Shown: in pieces, positions 19,174-28,084 of the stretch | Position numbering within the stretch: the stretch's first letter is position 1 | Layout of the letters: every line of letters begins with the position of its first letter | From: Streptomyces gardneri | GTDB taxonomy: Bacteria > Actinomycetota > Actinomycetes > Streptomycetales > Streptomycetaceae | NCBI RefSeq assembly: GCF_006539185.1 | Contig: NZ_BJMN01000007.1 | Coordinates: forward strand, 124,001 to 188,000 | Reading direction: 5' to 3' | Length of the DNA: 64,000 bases | The notes under the pieces: generated by a model | Database searches by the model: none | What the model saw: only the letters and a program-made list of their open reading frames with translations | What the model was told of the DNA's origin: nothing | Program-made: the position numbers and the translations under genes

Positions 19174-19916
19174 AGCTCACCCTGCGCGTCTGGCGCCAGC
19201 GCGACGCCGCCGCCCCCGGCGCCATGTCCACCTACGACGTCGACGGCATCTCCGCCGACATGTCGTTCCTGGAGATGCTCGACACCCTCAACGAAGCGCT
19301 CATCCTGCGCGGCGAGGACCCCGTCGCCTTCGACCACGACTGCCGCGAGGGCATCTGCGGCGCGTGCAGCCTCGTCATCAACGGCGACGCGCACGGCCCC
19401 GAGCGCACCACCACCTGCCAGCTCCACATGCGCTCCTTCCGCGACGGCGACACGATCGACATCGAGCCCTGGCGCGCGGCGGCCTTCCCCGTCGTCAAGG
19501 ACCTCGTGGTCGACCGCTCGGCCTTCGACCGCGTCATCCAGTCCGGCGGCTACATCAGCGCCCCCACGGGCTCGGCACCCGAGGCCCACGCGACCCCCGT
19601 GCCGAAGGCCGACGCCGACTCGGCCTTCGAGCACGCGGAGTGCATCGGCTGCGGGGCCTGCGTGGCGGCCTGCCCCAACGGCTCGGCGATGCTCTTCACC
19701 TCGGCCAAGATCAACCACCTCAACGTCCTCCCGCAGGGCTCTCCGGAACGCGAGACGAGGGTCCTCGACATGGTGGCCCAGATGGACGCGGAGGGCTTCG
19801 GCGGCTGCACGCTGACGGGGGAGTGCGCGACGGCCTGTCCGAAGGGCATCCCGCTGCCGTCGATCACGGCGATGAACAGGGAGTGGCTGCGGGCGCGGAG
19901 GAAGGTGAAGGGGTAG
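19170..19916 (+). CDS. sdhB: succinate dehydrogenase/fumarate reductase iron-sulfur subunit
   Basis: A 248-residue electron-transfer subunit. The N-terminal ferredoxin-like part binds a [2Fe-2S] cluster through CREGICGAC and a later Cys in TTTCQLHM. The C-terminal part has [14 protein letters not shown] for the [4Fe-4S] cluster and [14 protein letters not shown], which completes the other clusters. ATGA overlap with sdhA gives tight coupling. It is the last gene of sdhCAB. No clear terminator follows directly. Confidence 0.95.
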
Positions 19917-19973
19917 GGCATCCGGACAGTCTTGCGACGTGGGCTCCGCCACACGGCGGGCCCTGCGGCGAAA

Positions 19974-19992
19974 GATCATTCACAAAATGATC
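19974..19992. promoter_or_regulatory. 19-base palindrome upstream of melC
   Basis: Perfect 7-base arms, GATCATT and AATGATC, around CACAA. It lies in the 290-base gap between sdhB and melC1, in a locally AT-richer stretch. A second short palindrome, AAGATCTT, is at 20004-20011. A tandem pair, TCAACTCCGT and TCAACTCTGT, occupies 20048-20067. These are candidate operators of the melC promoter. Confidence 0.45.
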
Positions 19993-20206
19993 ACTTTCTC
20001 CGTAAGATCTTCGCTCAGGGGTGTCGCCTGCCACCCGGACAGCAAGATCAACTCCGTTCAACTCTGTACATTTTGTTGCAAGTTGTCCACTTCGTAGCCA
20101 ACCGACGTCCGGCGATTTCCGCCCCGCCCCCACCCCCGGGTAGTGATGGGCGCTGCCGGGGGCATATGACCAAACCCCCGGTCGCACAGACCAACTAGGG
20201 GGTTTC

Positions 20207-20599
20207 ATGTCCCACATCACCCGCCGCCGGGCTCTCGGCGTCGCGGCAGGCGCCGCCGGCGCCGCCGCGGGCCTCGCCCTGGCCGGCTCCGCCGTCGCCG
20301 ACGCTCCCCGAGCCGCCGCTCCCGCGGCCGGCCCGGCCCCGGCGCCCTTCGACGAGGTCTATCAGGGCCGCCGCATCCAGGGCGGGCCCGCGCACGGCGG
20401 AGGCCACCACGGGGGGCACCACGGAGGCGGCTACTCCGTGACGATCGACGGCGAGGAGCTGCACGTCATGCAGAACGCCGACGGCACCTGGATCAGCGTC
20501 ATCAACCACTACGAGCCCGTCGCCACGCCCAAGTCGCTGGCCCGCGCGGCCGTCCGCGAACTCCAGGGCGCCCCGCTCGTACCCCTCACCCTCGGCTGA
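20207..20599 (+). CDS. melC1: tyrosinase cofactor/chaperone MelC1
   Basis: A 130-residue helper protein that loads copper into apo-tyrosinase MelC2 and carries it out of the cell. The N-terminus is a twin-arginine signal ([11 protein letters not shown] with a long hydrophobic run). A His/Gly-rich segment ([12 protein letters not shown], about residues 65-76) is a likely copper-binding site. The conserved C-terminal part includes [17 protein letters not shown]. MelC2 has no signal of its own, so export through MelC1 is the established route. It lies 23 bases upstream of melC2. Confidence 0.95.
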   Translation: MSHITRRRALGVAAGAAGAAAGLALAGSAVADAPRAAAPAAGPAPAPFDEVYQGRRIQGGPAHGGGHHGGHHGGGYSVTIDGEELHVMQNADGTWISVINHYEPVATPKSLARAAVRELQGAPLVPLTLG

Positions 20600-20622
20600 T
20601 CGATCCAGGAACGGCACCCGTC

Positions 20623-21450
20623 ATGACCGTACGCAAGAACCAGGCCTCCCTCACCGCCGACGAGAAGCGGCGCTTCGTCAACGCCCTCCTGGAGCTCAAG
20701 CGCTCCGGGCGGTACGACACCTTCGTCACCACGCACAACGCCTTCATCATGAGCGACACCGACAACGGCGACCGCGTCGGCCACCGCTCGCCGTCGTTCC
20801 TGCCCTGGCACCGGCGCTTCCTCATAGAGTTCGAGCAGGCGCTGCAGTCCGTCGACCCGACCGTCAACCTCCCCTACTGGGACTGGACGGCCGACCGCAC
20901 CTCCCGCTCCTCGCTGTGGGCGCGCGACTTCCTCGGCGGCACCGGGCGCGCCCGCGACGGCCAGGTGCTCGACGGCGCGTTCGCCCGCAGCGGCAACCGC
21001 TGGACGATCAACGTCCGCGTCGACAGCCGCGACTACCTCCGGCGCGACCTCGGCGCCGGCGGCCGCCAGCTCCCCACCCGCGCCGAGGTGGACTCCGTCC
21101 TCGCCATGGAGACCTACGACACGGCGCCGTGGAACAGCTCGTCGGACGGCTTCCGCAACCACCTCGAAGGGTGGCGCGGTGTGAACCTCCACAACCGCGT
21201 CCACGTCTGGGTCGGCGGCCAGATGGGCACCGGGGTCTCCCCGAACGACCCCGTGTTCTGGCTGCACCACGCCTTCATCGACAAGCTGTGGGCCGACTGG
21301 CAGGCCCGCCACCCCAAGTCCTCGTACCTGCCGGCCGCGGGCACCGCGAACGTCGTCGACCTCGGCGACACCATGCGTCCGTGGAACGACGTGACCCCGG
21401 CGGACATGCTGGACCACACCCGCCACTACACCTTCGACACGGCAGCCTGA
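20623..21450 (+). CDS. melC2: tyrosinase MelC2
   Basis: A 275-residue binuclear copper monooxygenase that oxidises tyrosine and dopa to quinones for melanin. CuA ligands are His38 (TTHNAF), His54 (VGHRSPS) and His63 (PWHRRF). CuB ligands are in NLHNRVHVWVGG and the later WLHHAF. Length matches the Streptomyces enzymes. No signal peptide is present, as expected for a protein exported as a complex with MelC1. A strong hairpin downstream ends the operon. Confidence 0.96.
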   Translation: MTVRKNQASLTADEKRRFVNALLELKRSGRYDTFVTTHNAFIMSDTDNGDRVGHRSPSFLPWHRRFLIEFEQALQSVDPTVNLPYWDWTADRTSRSSLWARDFLGGTGRARDGQVLDGAFARSGNRWTINVRVDSRDYLRRDLGAGGRQLPTRAEVDSVLAMETYDTAPWNSSSDGFRNHLEGWRGVNLHNRVHVWVGGQMGTGVSPNDPVFWLHHAFIDKLWADWQARHPKSSYLPAAGTANVVDLGDTMRPWNDVTPADMLDHTRHYTFDTAA

Positions 21451-21488
21451 CCCCGCCGGACCCGGGCCTCGGCTCCGTCGGCCCCGAT

Positions 21489-21521
21489 CCCGCCGGACGG
21501 ACCTCAGGACCGTCCGGCGGG
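21489..21521. terminator. bidirectional terminator overlapping a stop codon
   Basis: A perfect 12-base stem (CCCGCCGGACGG with CCGTCCGGCGGG) around a 9-base loop. It ends melC2 from the left. The stop codon of the convergent UvrA-like gene (21504-21506, minus strand) lies inside the loop, so its last codons form one arm. Confidence 0.8.
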
Positions 21522-23864
21522 CCCCAGGGCCCGGAGCAGATACGGCGCGGTGCGGCTCTCCGCGGCCCGCGCCACCCGGTCCGGGGGGCCCGCGGCCACG
21601 ATCCGGCCGCCCTCGTCGCCGCCGCCCGGGCCCAGGTCGAGGACCCAGTCGGCGGTGGCGACCACGTCCATGTCGTGCTCGACGACGATCACGGAGTGGC
21701 CCGCGTCCACGAGGCCGTGGAGCTGGCGCATGAGGACCTCGACGTCCGCTGGGTGCAGCCCCGTCGTCGGCTCGTCGAGCACGTACAGCGTCGCGGAGCG
21801 GCGCGGGCGCTGGAGCTCCGAGGCGAGCTTGATGCGCTGCGCCTCGCCGCCGGACAGCTCCGTCGCCGGCTGCCCGAGCCGCAGATAGCCGAGGCCCACG
21901 TCCAGCAGCGTCCGCAGGCTCCGGGCGGCGGCCGGGATGTCGTCGAAGAACTCCGCGGCCGACTCGACGGTGAGGTCAAGGACCTCGGCGATGGTGAGCC
22001 CGCGCCACCGCACCCGGAGCGTCTCCGGGTTGTACCGGGCGCCGTGGCAGTCGGGGCAGGGCGCGTAGGTGCTCGGCAGGAAGAGGAGCTCCACCGACAC
22101 GAAGCCCTCCCCCTGGCAGGTCTCGCAGCGTCCGCCGGGGACGTTGAAGGAGAAGCGGCCCGCCTTGTATCCGTGCTCCTTCGCCTCCGCCGTCTCGGTG
22201 AAGAGCTTCCGCACGACGTCGAACAGTCCTGTGTAGGTGGCGAGGTTGGAGCGCGGGGTCCGCCCGATCGGGCGCTGGTCCACCGTCACCAGGCGCCCCA
22301 CCCCGGGGAGTTCCTCGGTCAGCGCGCCGACGAGCGTCGACTTGCCCGAACCCGACACGCCCGTCACGGCGGTGAGGACACCGAGGGGGAAGGCCGCGTC
22401 GACCGCCCGCAGATTGTGCCGGGTCACCGGCCCCGTACGCAGCCAGTCCGCCGGGACCCGCACCGTCCGCGCGGGAACCGGTTCCCGGTCGAAGAGGAAC
22501 CGCCGGGTCGCGGACGCCTCGACGGCCGCCAGCCCCTCCGGCGGACCGCTGTGCAGGACGCGCCCGCCGTGCACCCCGGCCCGCGGCCCGACGTCGACGA
22601 GCCAGTCGGCGTGGCGGACGACGTCGAGGTGGTGCTCGACGACGAAGACCGAGTTCCCGGCGGCCTTCAGCCGGTCGAGGACCACGAGGAGCGCCTCGGT
22701 GTCGGCCGGGTGCAGACCGGCGGACGGCTCGTCGAGCACGTACACGACGCCGAAGAGTCCCGAACGCAACTGGGTGGCGAGCCGCAGCCGTTGAAGCTCG
22801 CCGTTGGAGAGGGTGGGGGTGGCGCGGTCCAGGCTGAGGTAGCCCAGGCCGAGTTCGGTGACCGTCGCGATCCGGGCGACGAGATCCTCGGTGAGGACCC
22901 GCGCCGTCTCCGCGCCCTCCACCGGCGTCGCCGAGAGGAGCCCGGACAGGACCGTCAGCGGAAGCGCGGCCAGCTCGGCGATCGACCGCCTCGCGAAGGT
23001 CACCGCGAGCGCCTCCGGACGCAGCCGGCTGCCGCCGCACACAGGACAGGGCGCGCTCGTCAGGAAGCGCTCCGCCTTCGCCCGCAGCGTCGTGCTCTTC
23101 GAGTCCGCGAAGGTGCGCAGCACGTACCGCCGTGCACTCATGTACGTCCCCTGGTAGGGGCGTTGGATGCGATCCGCCTCCCGCACCGGGTGCACGGTGA
23201 CGACCGGCTGCTCCTCGGTGAAGAGGATCCACTCCCGGTCCTTCGCGGCCAGCTCGCGCCACGGCCGGTCGACGTCGTACCCGAGGGTGTCCAGGACGTC
23301 CCGCAGGTTCTTCCCCTGCCAGGCGCCCGGCCAGGCCGCGATGGCGCCTTCACGGATGGACAGGTCCCGGTCGGGGACGAGGAGTTCCTCGCTCGTCTCG
23401 TGGACCCGGCCGATGCCGTGACACGAAGGGCACGCGCCCGTCGCCGTGTTGGGGGAGAAGGCGTCGGAGTCCAGGCGCGCGGCGCCCTCCGGGTAGCGGC
23501 CGGCCCGCGAGAACAGCATCCGCAGCGAGTTGGAGAGCGTCGTCACCGTACCGACGGAGGAGCGGGCGTTCGGCGAGGACCGGCGCTGCTCCAGGGAGAC
23601 CGCCGGGGGCAGCCCGCTGATCTCGCCGACCGCCGGCGCCCCCACCTGATGGATCAGCCGCCGCGCGTACGGCGCGACCGATTCGAAGTAGCGCCGCTGC
23701 GCCTCCGCGTAGATCGTCCCGAAGGCGAGCGAGGACTTGCCCGAACCGGAGACCCCGGTGAAGGCGACGAGCGCGTCGCGCGGGATGTCGACGTCGACCC
23801 CGGCGAGGTTGTGCTCGCGGGCGCCGCGGACACGGACGTACGGATCCTGGGGGCTGTCTTGCAT
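21504..23864 (-). CDS. UvrA-like ABC ATPase (drug-resistance or repair paralogue)
   Basis: A 786-residue protein with two ABC ATPase units arranged as in UvrA. Walker A motifs are [13 protein letters not shown] and [12 protein letters not shown]. Signature motifs are degenerate in the first half ([13 protein letters not shown]) and canonical in the second ([13 protein letters not shown]). Walker B regions are [13 protein letters not shown] and [13 protein letters not shown]. Zinc-type CxxC pairs remain (CPSCHG, CPVCGG, CETCQG, CPDCHG). It is about 150 residues shorter than housekeeping UvrA. Such paralogues are common in streptomycetes, and some, like DrrC, confer resistance to DNA-binding drugs. 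No substrate can be assigned here. Confidence 0.88.
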   Translation of the reverse strand: MQDSPQDPYVRVRGAREHNLAGVDVDIPRDALVAFTGVSGSGKSSLAFGTIYAEAQRRYFESVAPYARRLIHQVGAPAVGEISGLPPAVSLEQRRSSPNARSSVGTVTTLSNSLRMLFSRAGRYPEGAARLDSDAFSPNTATGACPSCHGIGRVHETSEELLVPDRDLSIREGAIAAWPGAWQGKNLRDVLDTLGYDVDRPWRELAAKDREWILFTEEQPVVTVHPVREADRIQRPYQGTYMSARRYVLRTFADSKSTTLRAKAERFLTSAPCPVCGGSRLRPEALAVTFARRSIAELAALPLTVLSGLLSATPVEGAETARVLTEDLVARIATVTELGLGYLSLDRATPTLSNGELQRLRLATQLRSGLFGVVYVLDEPSAGLHPADTEALLVVLDRLKAAGNSVFVVEHHLDVVRHADWLVDVGPRAGVHGGRVLHSGPPEGLAAVEASATRRFLFDREPVPARTVRVPADWLRTGPVTRHNLRAVDAAFPLGVLTAVTGVSGSGKSTLVGALTEELPGVGRLVTVDQRPIGRTPRSNLATYTGLFDVVRKLFTETAEAKEHGYKAGRFSFNVPGGRCETCQGEGFVSVELLFLPSTYAPCPDCHGARYNPETLRVRWRGLTIAEVLDLTVESAAEFFDDIPAAARSLRTLLDVGLGYLRLGQPATELSGGEAQRIKLASELQRPRRSATLYVLDEPTTGLHPADVEVLMRQLHGLVDAGHSVIVVEHDMDVVATADWVLDLGPGGGDEGGRIVAAGPPDRVARAAESRTAPYLLRALGPAGRS

Positions 23865-24292
23865 GCGTCGATATTAGCTACGGCTTCCTGTTTGCCCCGG
23901 TCGGGTGGGTGGGGCGGGGGAGCCGTGCCCCTGCCGGGCACCGCCCATCCGGGGGTCGCGCGGGGCGTGTGAAGCGTCCGCCTGGCGGACGGCGAATGGC
24001 GAAATGTGCACGGTCCGCACCACTTGACGGGCGCGACCACCCTCCACCGCGTCCCCGCGCGGGCCGGCTCGTCGGACCGGCCCCGCGAGGCCGGGCACCG
24101 TCACCCACCTCGGCTCGCGTCCCGGCGCACCGATCGGCGGACACCGGACCGGCGGCACGGCGGCGGCTCCCCGGCCGGGCCGGAGACCACGGAACGCCCC
24201 GTCGAAGTTTGACCGGTTCTGGCAGGTCTCGGACGGACATCCTCCGGTGGATTCTGTAGCTCCGCGCAATCCCGGCTCGTAGGAGGAAACGC
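23865..24292. promoter_or_regulatory. upstream region of the lanthipeptide precursor gene
   Basis: A 428-base gap between the divergent UvrA-like gene and lanA. An imperfect GC hairpin lies near 24056-24095. TTGACC at 24209-24214 is a possible -35 element, but I found no convincing -10 at the right distance. The precursor gene has a perfect ribosome binding site, AGGAGG at 24282-24287, 5 bases before its ATG. No cluster regulator is encoded next to it. Confidence 0.4.
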
Positions 24293-24496
24293 ATGCCCGT
24301 CATCTCCGCCACCCGTACCGACGCGATCGTCACCGCCTGGCTCCAGGGCGCCGAGACGGCCTTCGGCGCCGACAACCCGGCCGGACCGCTCTACGTGGGC
24401 GGTGCGGCCGGAGAGGCCGCCCTGACCGACGCCACCGAGGCGCTGCTCACCGGGTGCAGCAGCTGTACCGGTTCGTGGCACAGCTACTGCTGCTGA
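24293..24496 (+). CDS. class II lanthipeptide precursor peptide
   Basis: A 67-residue peptide whose C-terminus, TGCSSCTGSWHSYCC, holds four Cys (55, 58, 66, 67) and six Ser/Thr (53, 56, 57, 59, 61, 64). This is the composition expected of a lanthipeptide core, in which dehydrated Ser/Thr bond to Cys. The first 50 residues have no Cys and are mildly acidic, like a leader. A Gly-Gly pair occurs at 36-37, but the cleavage site is not certain. The very strong ribosome binding site suggests high expression. It is followed by a hairpin and a LanM gene, which makes the assignment firm. I do not recognise the core as a characterised compound. Confidence 0.88.
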   Translation: MPVISATRTDAIVTAWLQGAETAFGADNPAGPLYVGGAAGEAALTDATEALLTGCSSCTGSWHSYCC

Positions 24497-24531
24497 CGAA
24501 CCGCCGTACGGCACAGCACCTCACGCACCAC

Positions 24532-24557
24532 CCGGGGAGCCCGCACGGGCTCCCCGG
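24532..24557 (+). terminator. intergenic hairpin between precursor and synthetase genes
   Basis: A perfect GC stem of 11 base pairs (CCGGGGAGCCC with GGGCTCCCCGG) closed by a GCAC tetraloop. It lies 36 bases after the lanA stop and 57 bases before lanM. It probably ends most transcripts after the precursor gene, so the peptide is made in excess of the synthetase. It may also protect the short mRNA. Confidence 0.75.
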
Positions 24558-24614
24558 CCCGCGTCACCACGGCAGGCCGGATCACGGGCACCAGGCGTCA
24601 GGAGAGGACTCAGC

Positions 24615-27464
24615 ATGGGGGAACCGGTGGCAGCGGCCCGCTCGGCCGATGGAGCGCCGCCCGAGGGATGGTTCGCCGCACCGGTGAACACCTTCGTGGG
24701 CCCGCTGTTCGCGGAGCTGGACGACCGGATCCCGCAGACCGCCGGGCTTGCCGCCGACGAGCGGGCGGTGCTGCGCGAGGCGACGCGCGAGGCCCTCGGC
24801 CGCACCCTGCAGCTCCGCCTCAACCGGGTGCTCCTCCTGGAGCTGAGGGCCGCCGCCCTGGCCGGCGAACTGCCCGGAGCGGACTCGGCCGCCCGCTGGG
24901 ACTCCTTCCTCCGGCACGCCTCCGCTCCCGCGTTCACCGAGACCCTGCACCGGCGGTACCCGGCCCTGCTCGACCGGGTCTTCGCCTCCGGGCGCCTCCT
25001 GATCGAGGGCGCGCTGGAACTGGGCACACGGCTCGCCACGGACCGGGAGGCCGTCGCAGGCCTGCTCGGCGGCGACCCGGGCCCCCTGCGCGGCCTGGAG
25101 CTCGCCCGCGGGGACACGCACCACGGAGGGCGCGCGGTGGCCCGGGTGCTCTTCGAGACCGGCAGCGTCATGTACAAGCCGCGGCCGACGGAGGTGGACG
25201 CGGCGCTGCGCTCCTTCGTCGCCGCCGTCCCCGGCGCCGAGGACCTGGGCGTGCCGAGGGTCGCGGTCAAGGACGGCTACGGCTGGGCCGAACACCTCGG
25301 GCACCACTACTGCCGGGACGAGGCGGAACTCGCCCGCTTCTACCGTGCCCTGGGCGGCTGGCTCGCGGTGATGCGACTCCTCGGCGGAACCGACCTGCAC
25401 GCCGAGAACCTCGTGGCCCACGGCCCGGTGCCCGCCGTGGTCGACGCCGAGGCCCTGTTCACGCCCGACGTCGAGGTTCCGCCGAGCGGGCGCGGCGACG
25501 CCGTCGACCGGGCGGCCCGGACCATCCGCAACACGGTGCTGCGCACCGGCATCCTCCCGCTCCGCACCGACGGCTACGCCCTCGCCGGCGTGGACCTCTC
25601 GGCCGCGGGCGGTCTGCCCGGCCAGCAGCCGCAGATCCGTGTCCCGGTCATCGCGGACGGAGGGCTGGACACCGCCCGCATGGAGATCGGTGTCGTGGAC
25701 CTGCCGCCGGCCGGCAACCACCCCAGCCCCGAGCCCGTGCTGATCCGCCACTGGGACCAGGTGCTGACCGGATTCGACAGGCTCACCGGGGCGCTGGCGA
25801 ATCTCGACGCGGGCGGCGAACTCGGCACGCTGATGAAGGTGTTCGACGGCTGTCAGGTCCGCAGGATCCGACGGCCCACGCAGACGTACACGGACATCGG
25901 CCGGATGCTCTGGCACCCGGCTTCGCTGCACGACCCCGAAGCCGCCCTGGCGCGGGCCCGGGACATCCTCCACCGCAACGCCCTCGCCGCCCCGGGTGCG
26001 CCCCGCGAACCCGCGGTGATCGACGGGGAGATCGCGGACCTGCTGACCGGTGACGTCCCCGTGTTCGGCGAGCGGGTGGACGGACAGCGGCTGACCGCCT
26101 TCCTGACCGGCTGGCGGCAGGCGGACCTCACCCGCGAGCGCGACACTATCCGCAGCGCGCTGGTCGGCGCCTATCTGAACGAACGGCAGCTCCCCGACCG
26201 GGTACGGACACCGGCCCGGTCTCCGAGCGCCGAGGACCTGGACCGGCGCCGCCGGACCCTGGCGGCCGCGGCCGTGGACACGATCTGCGCGGCGGCCGTG
26301 CGCGGGACCGACGCCACCGCGACCTGGATCAGTCCGGTGCTCACCGACTACGGCTGGGCCGTCCGCCCGCTCGGCGCGGACCTCTACACCGGCCAGGGCG
26401 GCGTCGCCCTCGCCCTCGCGGAGTACCTGCGGGAGCAGCGGGCGGGGCGGGCCGACCCGGTGGCCGACGTCGAGCCCGTGCTGGCCGGCACCCTGGAGGT
26501 GCTGGCCGCCACCGAGGACACCATGCCGACCCGCCAGCTCGGCGGGTTCACCGGGCTTGCCTCGCAGGTGTGGACCTGGGCTGCCCTCCACCGTGTCCTC
26601 GGGACGCCCGGGCTGCTCGACCGGGCCCGCGCCAGGGCCGCGCTGCTGACCCCGGAGGTCGTCGCCGAGGACCGGGCCCTCGACGTGCTCGGTGGTGCGG
26701 CCGGGGTGATCGTCCCCCTGCTCGACCTCGCCGAACTCACCGGCCAGGAGCGGTGGGTGGACGTCGCCGCCGAAGCCGGGCGCCGACTGGAACGGACCGC
26801 GGTGGTCGACGACCGCGGAGCGCGGTGGTCCACGGTCATGTTCCCGGAGGGCATCGGCGGATTCGCCCATGGCGCCACCGGCGCCGGCTGGGCGCTCACC
26901 CGGCTCGCCCTCTCCGCCGCCGGGAGCACGGCCGACCGGCGCCGCTGGCACGAACTGGGCTCCCTCGCCCATGACTTCGAGGAGTCCCTGTACTCGCCGG
27001 GGGTACGTGCCTGGGCCGACGCGCGGGTCGGCGGAGACGTCGACCATCCCACCGCGTGGTGCCACGGCAGCACGGGCATAGGCCTGGCCGCGATCGATCT
27101 CCACGGGCGCACCGGCGACCCCCGCCATCTCGACACCGCGCTCCGCTCGGCACCGGCGGGCCTGCGCGAGGGCTTCGGCTGGAGCCACACCCTCTGCCAC
27201 GGCGACCTCGGACTCTGGGAACTCCTCCACCGCCTGCGCGGACTGACGGGGTACGAGGGGCCGTCCGCCGCCGAGGCCGACGCGGAGTTGCTCACCGGAA
27301 TCGAGCAGCGCGGTCCGGTCGGCGGCCTCGCCAAGGAGGCGTTCGCACCGGGGCTGCTCCCGGGGCTGGCCGGAGTGGTCCACCAGCTGCTGCGGATGCA
27401 CCAGGACGCCCGGCTGAGCTCTCCACTCCTCCTGGCTCTCCCGGCTCCTACGCTGGGACCGTGA
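24615..27464 (+). CDS. lanM: class II lanthipeptide synthetase LanM
   Basis: A 949-residue bifunctional enzyme. The N-terminal 550 residues are the DUF4135 dehydratase domain, which phosphorylates and eliminates Ser/Thr of the precursor; GGTDLHAENLVAHG and VDAEALF are its kinase-like catalytic motifs. The C-terminal 370 residues are the LanC-like cyclase, with TGQGGVALAL and the zinc ligands in TAWCHGSTGIG and LCHGDLGLWE. Length is near the usual 900-1100. GGAGAGGA lies before the ATG. The gene stop overlaps the GTG of the next gene. Neither a transporter/protease (LanT) nor an immunity gene is encoded nearby, so leader removal and export must rely on unlinked proteins. Confidence 0.93.
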   Translation: MGEPVAAARSADGAPPEGWFAAPVNTFVGPLFAELDDRIPQTAGLAADERAVLREATREALGRTLQLRLNRVLLLELRAAALAGELPGADSAARWDSFLRHASAPAFTETLHRRYPALLDRVFASGRLLIEGALELGTRLATDREAVAGLLGGDPGPLRGLELARGDTHHGGRAVARVLFETGSVMYKPRPTEVDAALRSFVAAVPGAEDLGVPRVAVKDGYGWAEHLGHHYCRDEAELARFYRALGGWLAVMRLLGGTDLHAENLVAHGPVPAVVDAEALFTPDVEVPPSGRGDAVDRAARTIRNTVLRTGILPLRTDGYALAGVDLSAAGGLPGQQPQIRVPVIADGGLDTARMEIGVVDLPPAGNHPSPEPVLIRHWDQVLTGFDRLTGALANLDAGGELGTLMKVFDGCQVRRIRRPTQTYTDIGRMLWHPASLHDPEAALARARDILHRNALAAPGAPREPAVIDGEIADLLTGDVPVFGERVDGQRLTAFLTGWRQADLTRERDTIRSALVGAYLNERQLPDRVRTPARSPSAEDLDRRRRTLAAAAVDTICAAAVRGTDATATWISPVLTDYGWAVRPLGADLYTGQGGVALALAEYLREQRAGRADPVADVEPVLAGTLEVLAATEDTMPTRQLGGFTGLASQVWTWAALHRVLGTPGLLDRARARAALLTPEVVAEDRALDVLGGAAGVIVPLLDLAELTGQERWVDVAAEAGRRLERTAVVDDRGARWSTVMFPEGIGGFAHGATGAGWALTRLALSAAGSTADRRRWHELGSLAHDFEESLYSPGVRAWADARVGGDVDHPTAWCHGSTGIGLAAIDLHGRTGDPRHLDTALRSAPAGLREGFGWSHTLCHGDLGLWELLHRLRGLTGYEGPSAAEADAELLTGIEQRGPVGGLAKEAFAPGLLPGLAGVVHQLLRMHQDARLSSPLLLALPAPTLGP

Positions 27465-27949
27465 CACGAGACAACCGGCCGTTGGCCGTCTTCGACCTGG
27501 ACAACACCCTCTCCGCGACCGCCCATCGCCAGCACTTCCTGGAGGGGCGGCCCAAGAACTGGGACGGCTTCTTCGCGGCGGCGTCCGACGATCCGCCGCT
27601 GGAGGTGGGCGTCGCGCTGTGCCGGAAGGCGGCGGAGGAGTGCGAGGTGGTCTACCTGACCGGGCGGCCGGAGCGGTGCCGCCGGTCGACCGTGGCCTGG
27701 CTGGCGGCACAGGGCCTGCCGGAGGGGCGGATCCACATGCGGAGCAACCGTGACTTCCGGCCGGCCCGGGTGACCAAGGTGGAGGTCCTGCGGCGGCTGG
27801 CCGCCGACCGCGAGGTCCGGATGCTCGTCGACGACGACGTGCTGGTGTGCGACGCGGCGGAGGCGGCCGGGTTCCGCGTCGTACGCGCCGGTTGGGCGGC
27901 CCCGTCGGAGGCGCTGAGGGACGCCCAGGAGAAGGAGGGCCGGACCTGA
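27461..27949 (+). CDS. HAD-superfamily phosphatase coupled to lanM
   Basis: A 162-residue HAD-fold protein resembling the phosphatase domain of polynucleotide kinase/phosphatase. Motif I is FDLDNTLS, motif II lies in VVYLTGRPERCRRST, motif III Lys in VTKVEVLRR, and motif IV is MLVDDDVLVC, so the active site looks complete. The GTG start overlaps the lanM stop (GTGA), implying coupled translation. A phosphatase is not a standard lanthipeptide enzyme. It could be a chance neighbour, or could act on the phosphorylated intermediates of LanM; the latter is only an inference. A tandem repeat begins in its last codons. Confidence 0.8.
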   Translation: MTRDNRPLAVFDLDNTLSATAHRQHFLEGRPKNWDGFFAAASDDPPLEVGVALCRKAAEECEVVYLTGRPERCRRSTVAWLAAQGLPEGRIHMRSNRDFRPARVTKVEVLRRLAADREVRMLVDDDVLVCDAAEAAGFRVVRAGWAAPSEALRDAQEKEGRT

Positions 27950-28049
27950 TCCGGGCCTGGTCCCGGTCCTGGTCCCGGTCCTGATCCCGGGCCTGATCCT
28001 GGACGTGGACACGGGCCTGATCCCGGGCCTGACGCCGGATCTGGCCCAG
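27942..28049. repeat. 12-base tandem repeat, about nine copies
   Basis: About nine imperfect copies of a 12-base unit with consensus GGCCTGATCCCG. It begins in the last codons of the HAD gene and runs into the gap before the convergent dodecin gene. Copies differ mainly at positions 2 and 7. It is not a simple hairpin. Array length may vary between strains. Confidence 0.8.
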
Positions 28050-28084
28050 GGCGGCATGGCCCCGGGCCCGGTTCCGGCCCTCGG

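Noticed and set aside
20046..20067. PHO-box-like direct repeat upstream of melC1
   Set aside because: The repeat period is 10 bases, not the 11 of PhoP boxes, and the units differ from the GTTCACC consensus.
24293..27464. Class III or IV lanthipeptide system
   Set aside because: The synthetase has a DUF4135 dehydratase fused to a LanC-like cyclase, without separate kinase and lyase domains, so it is class II.
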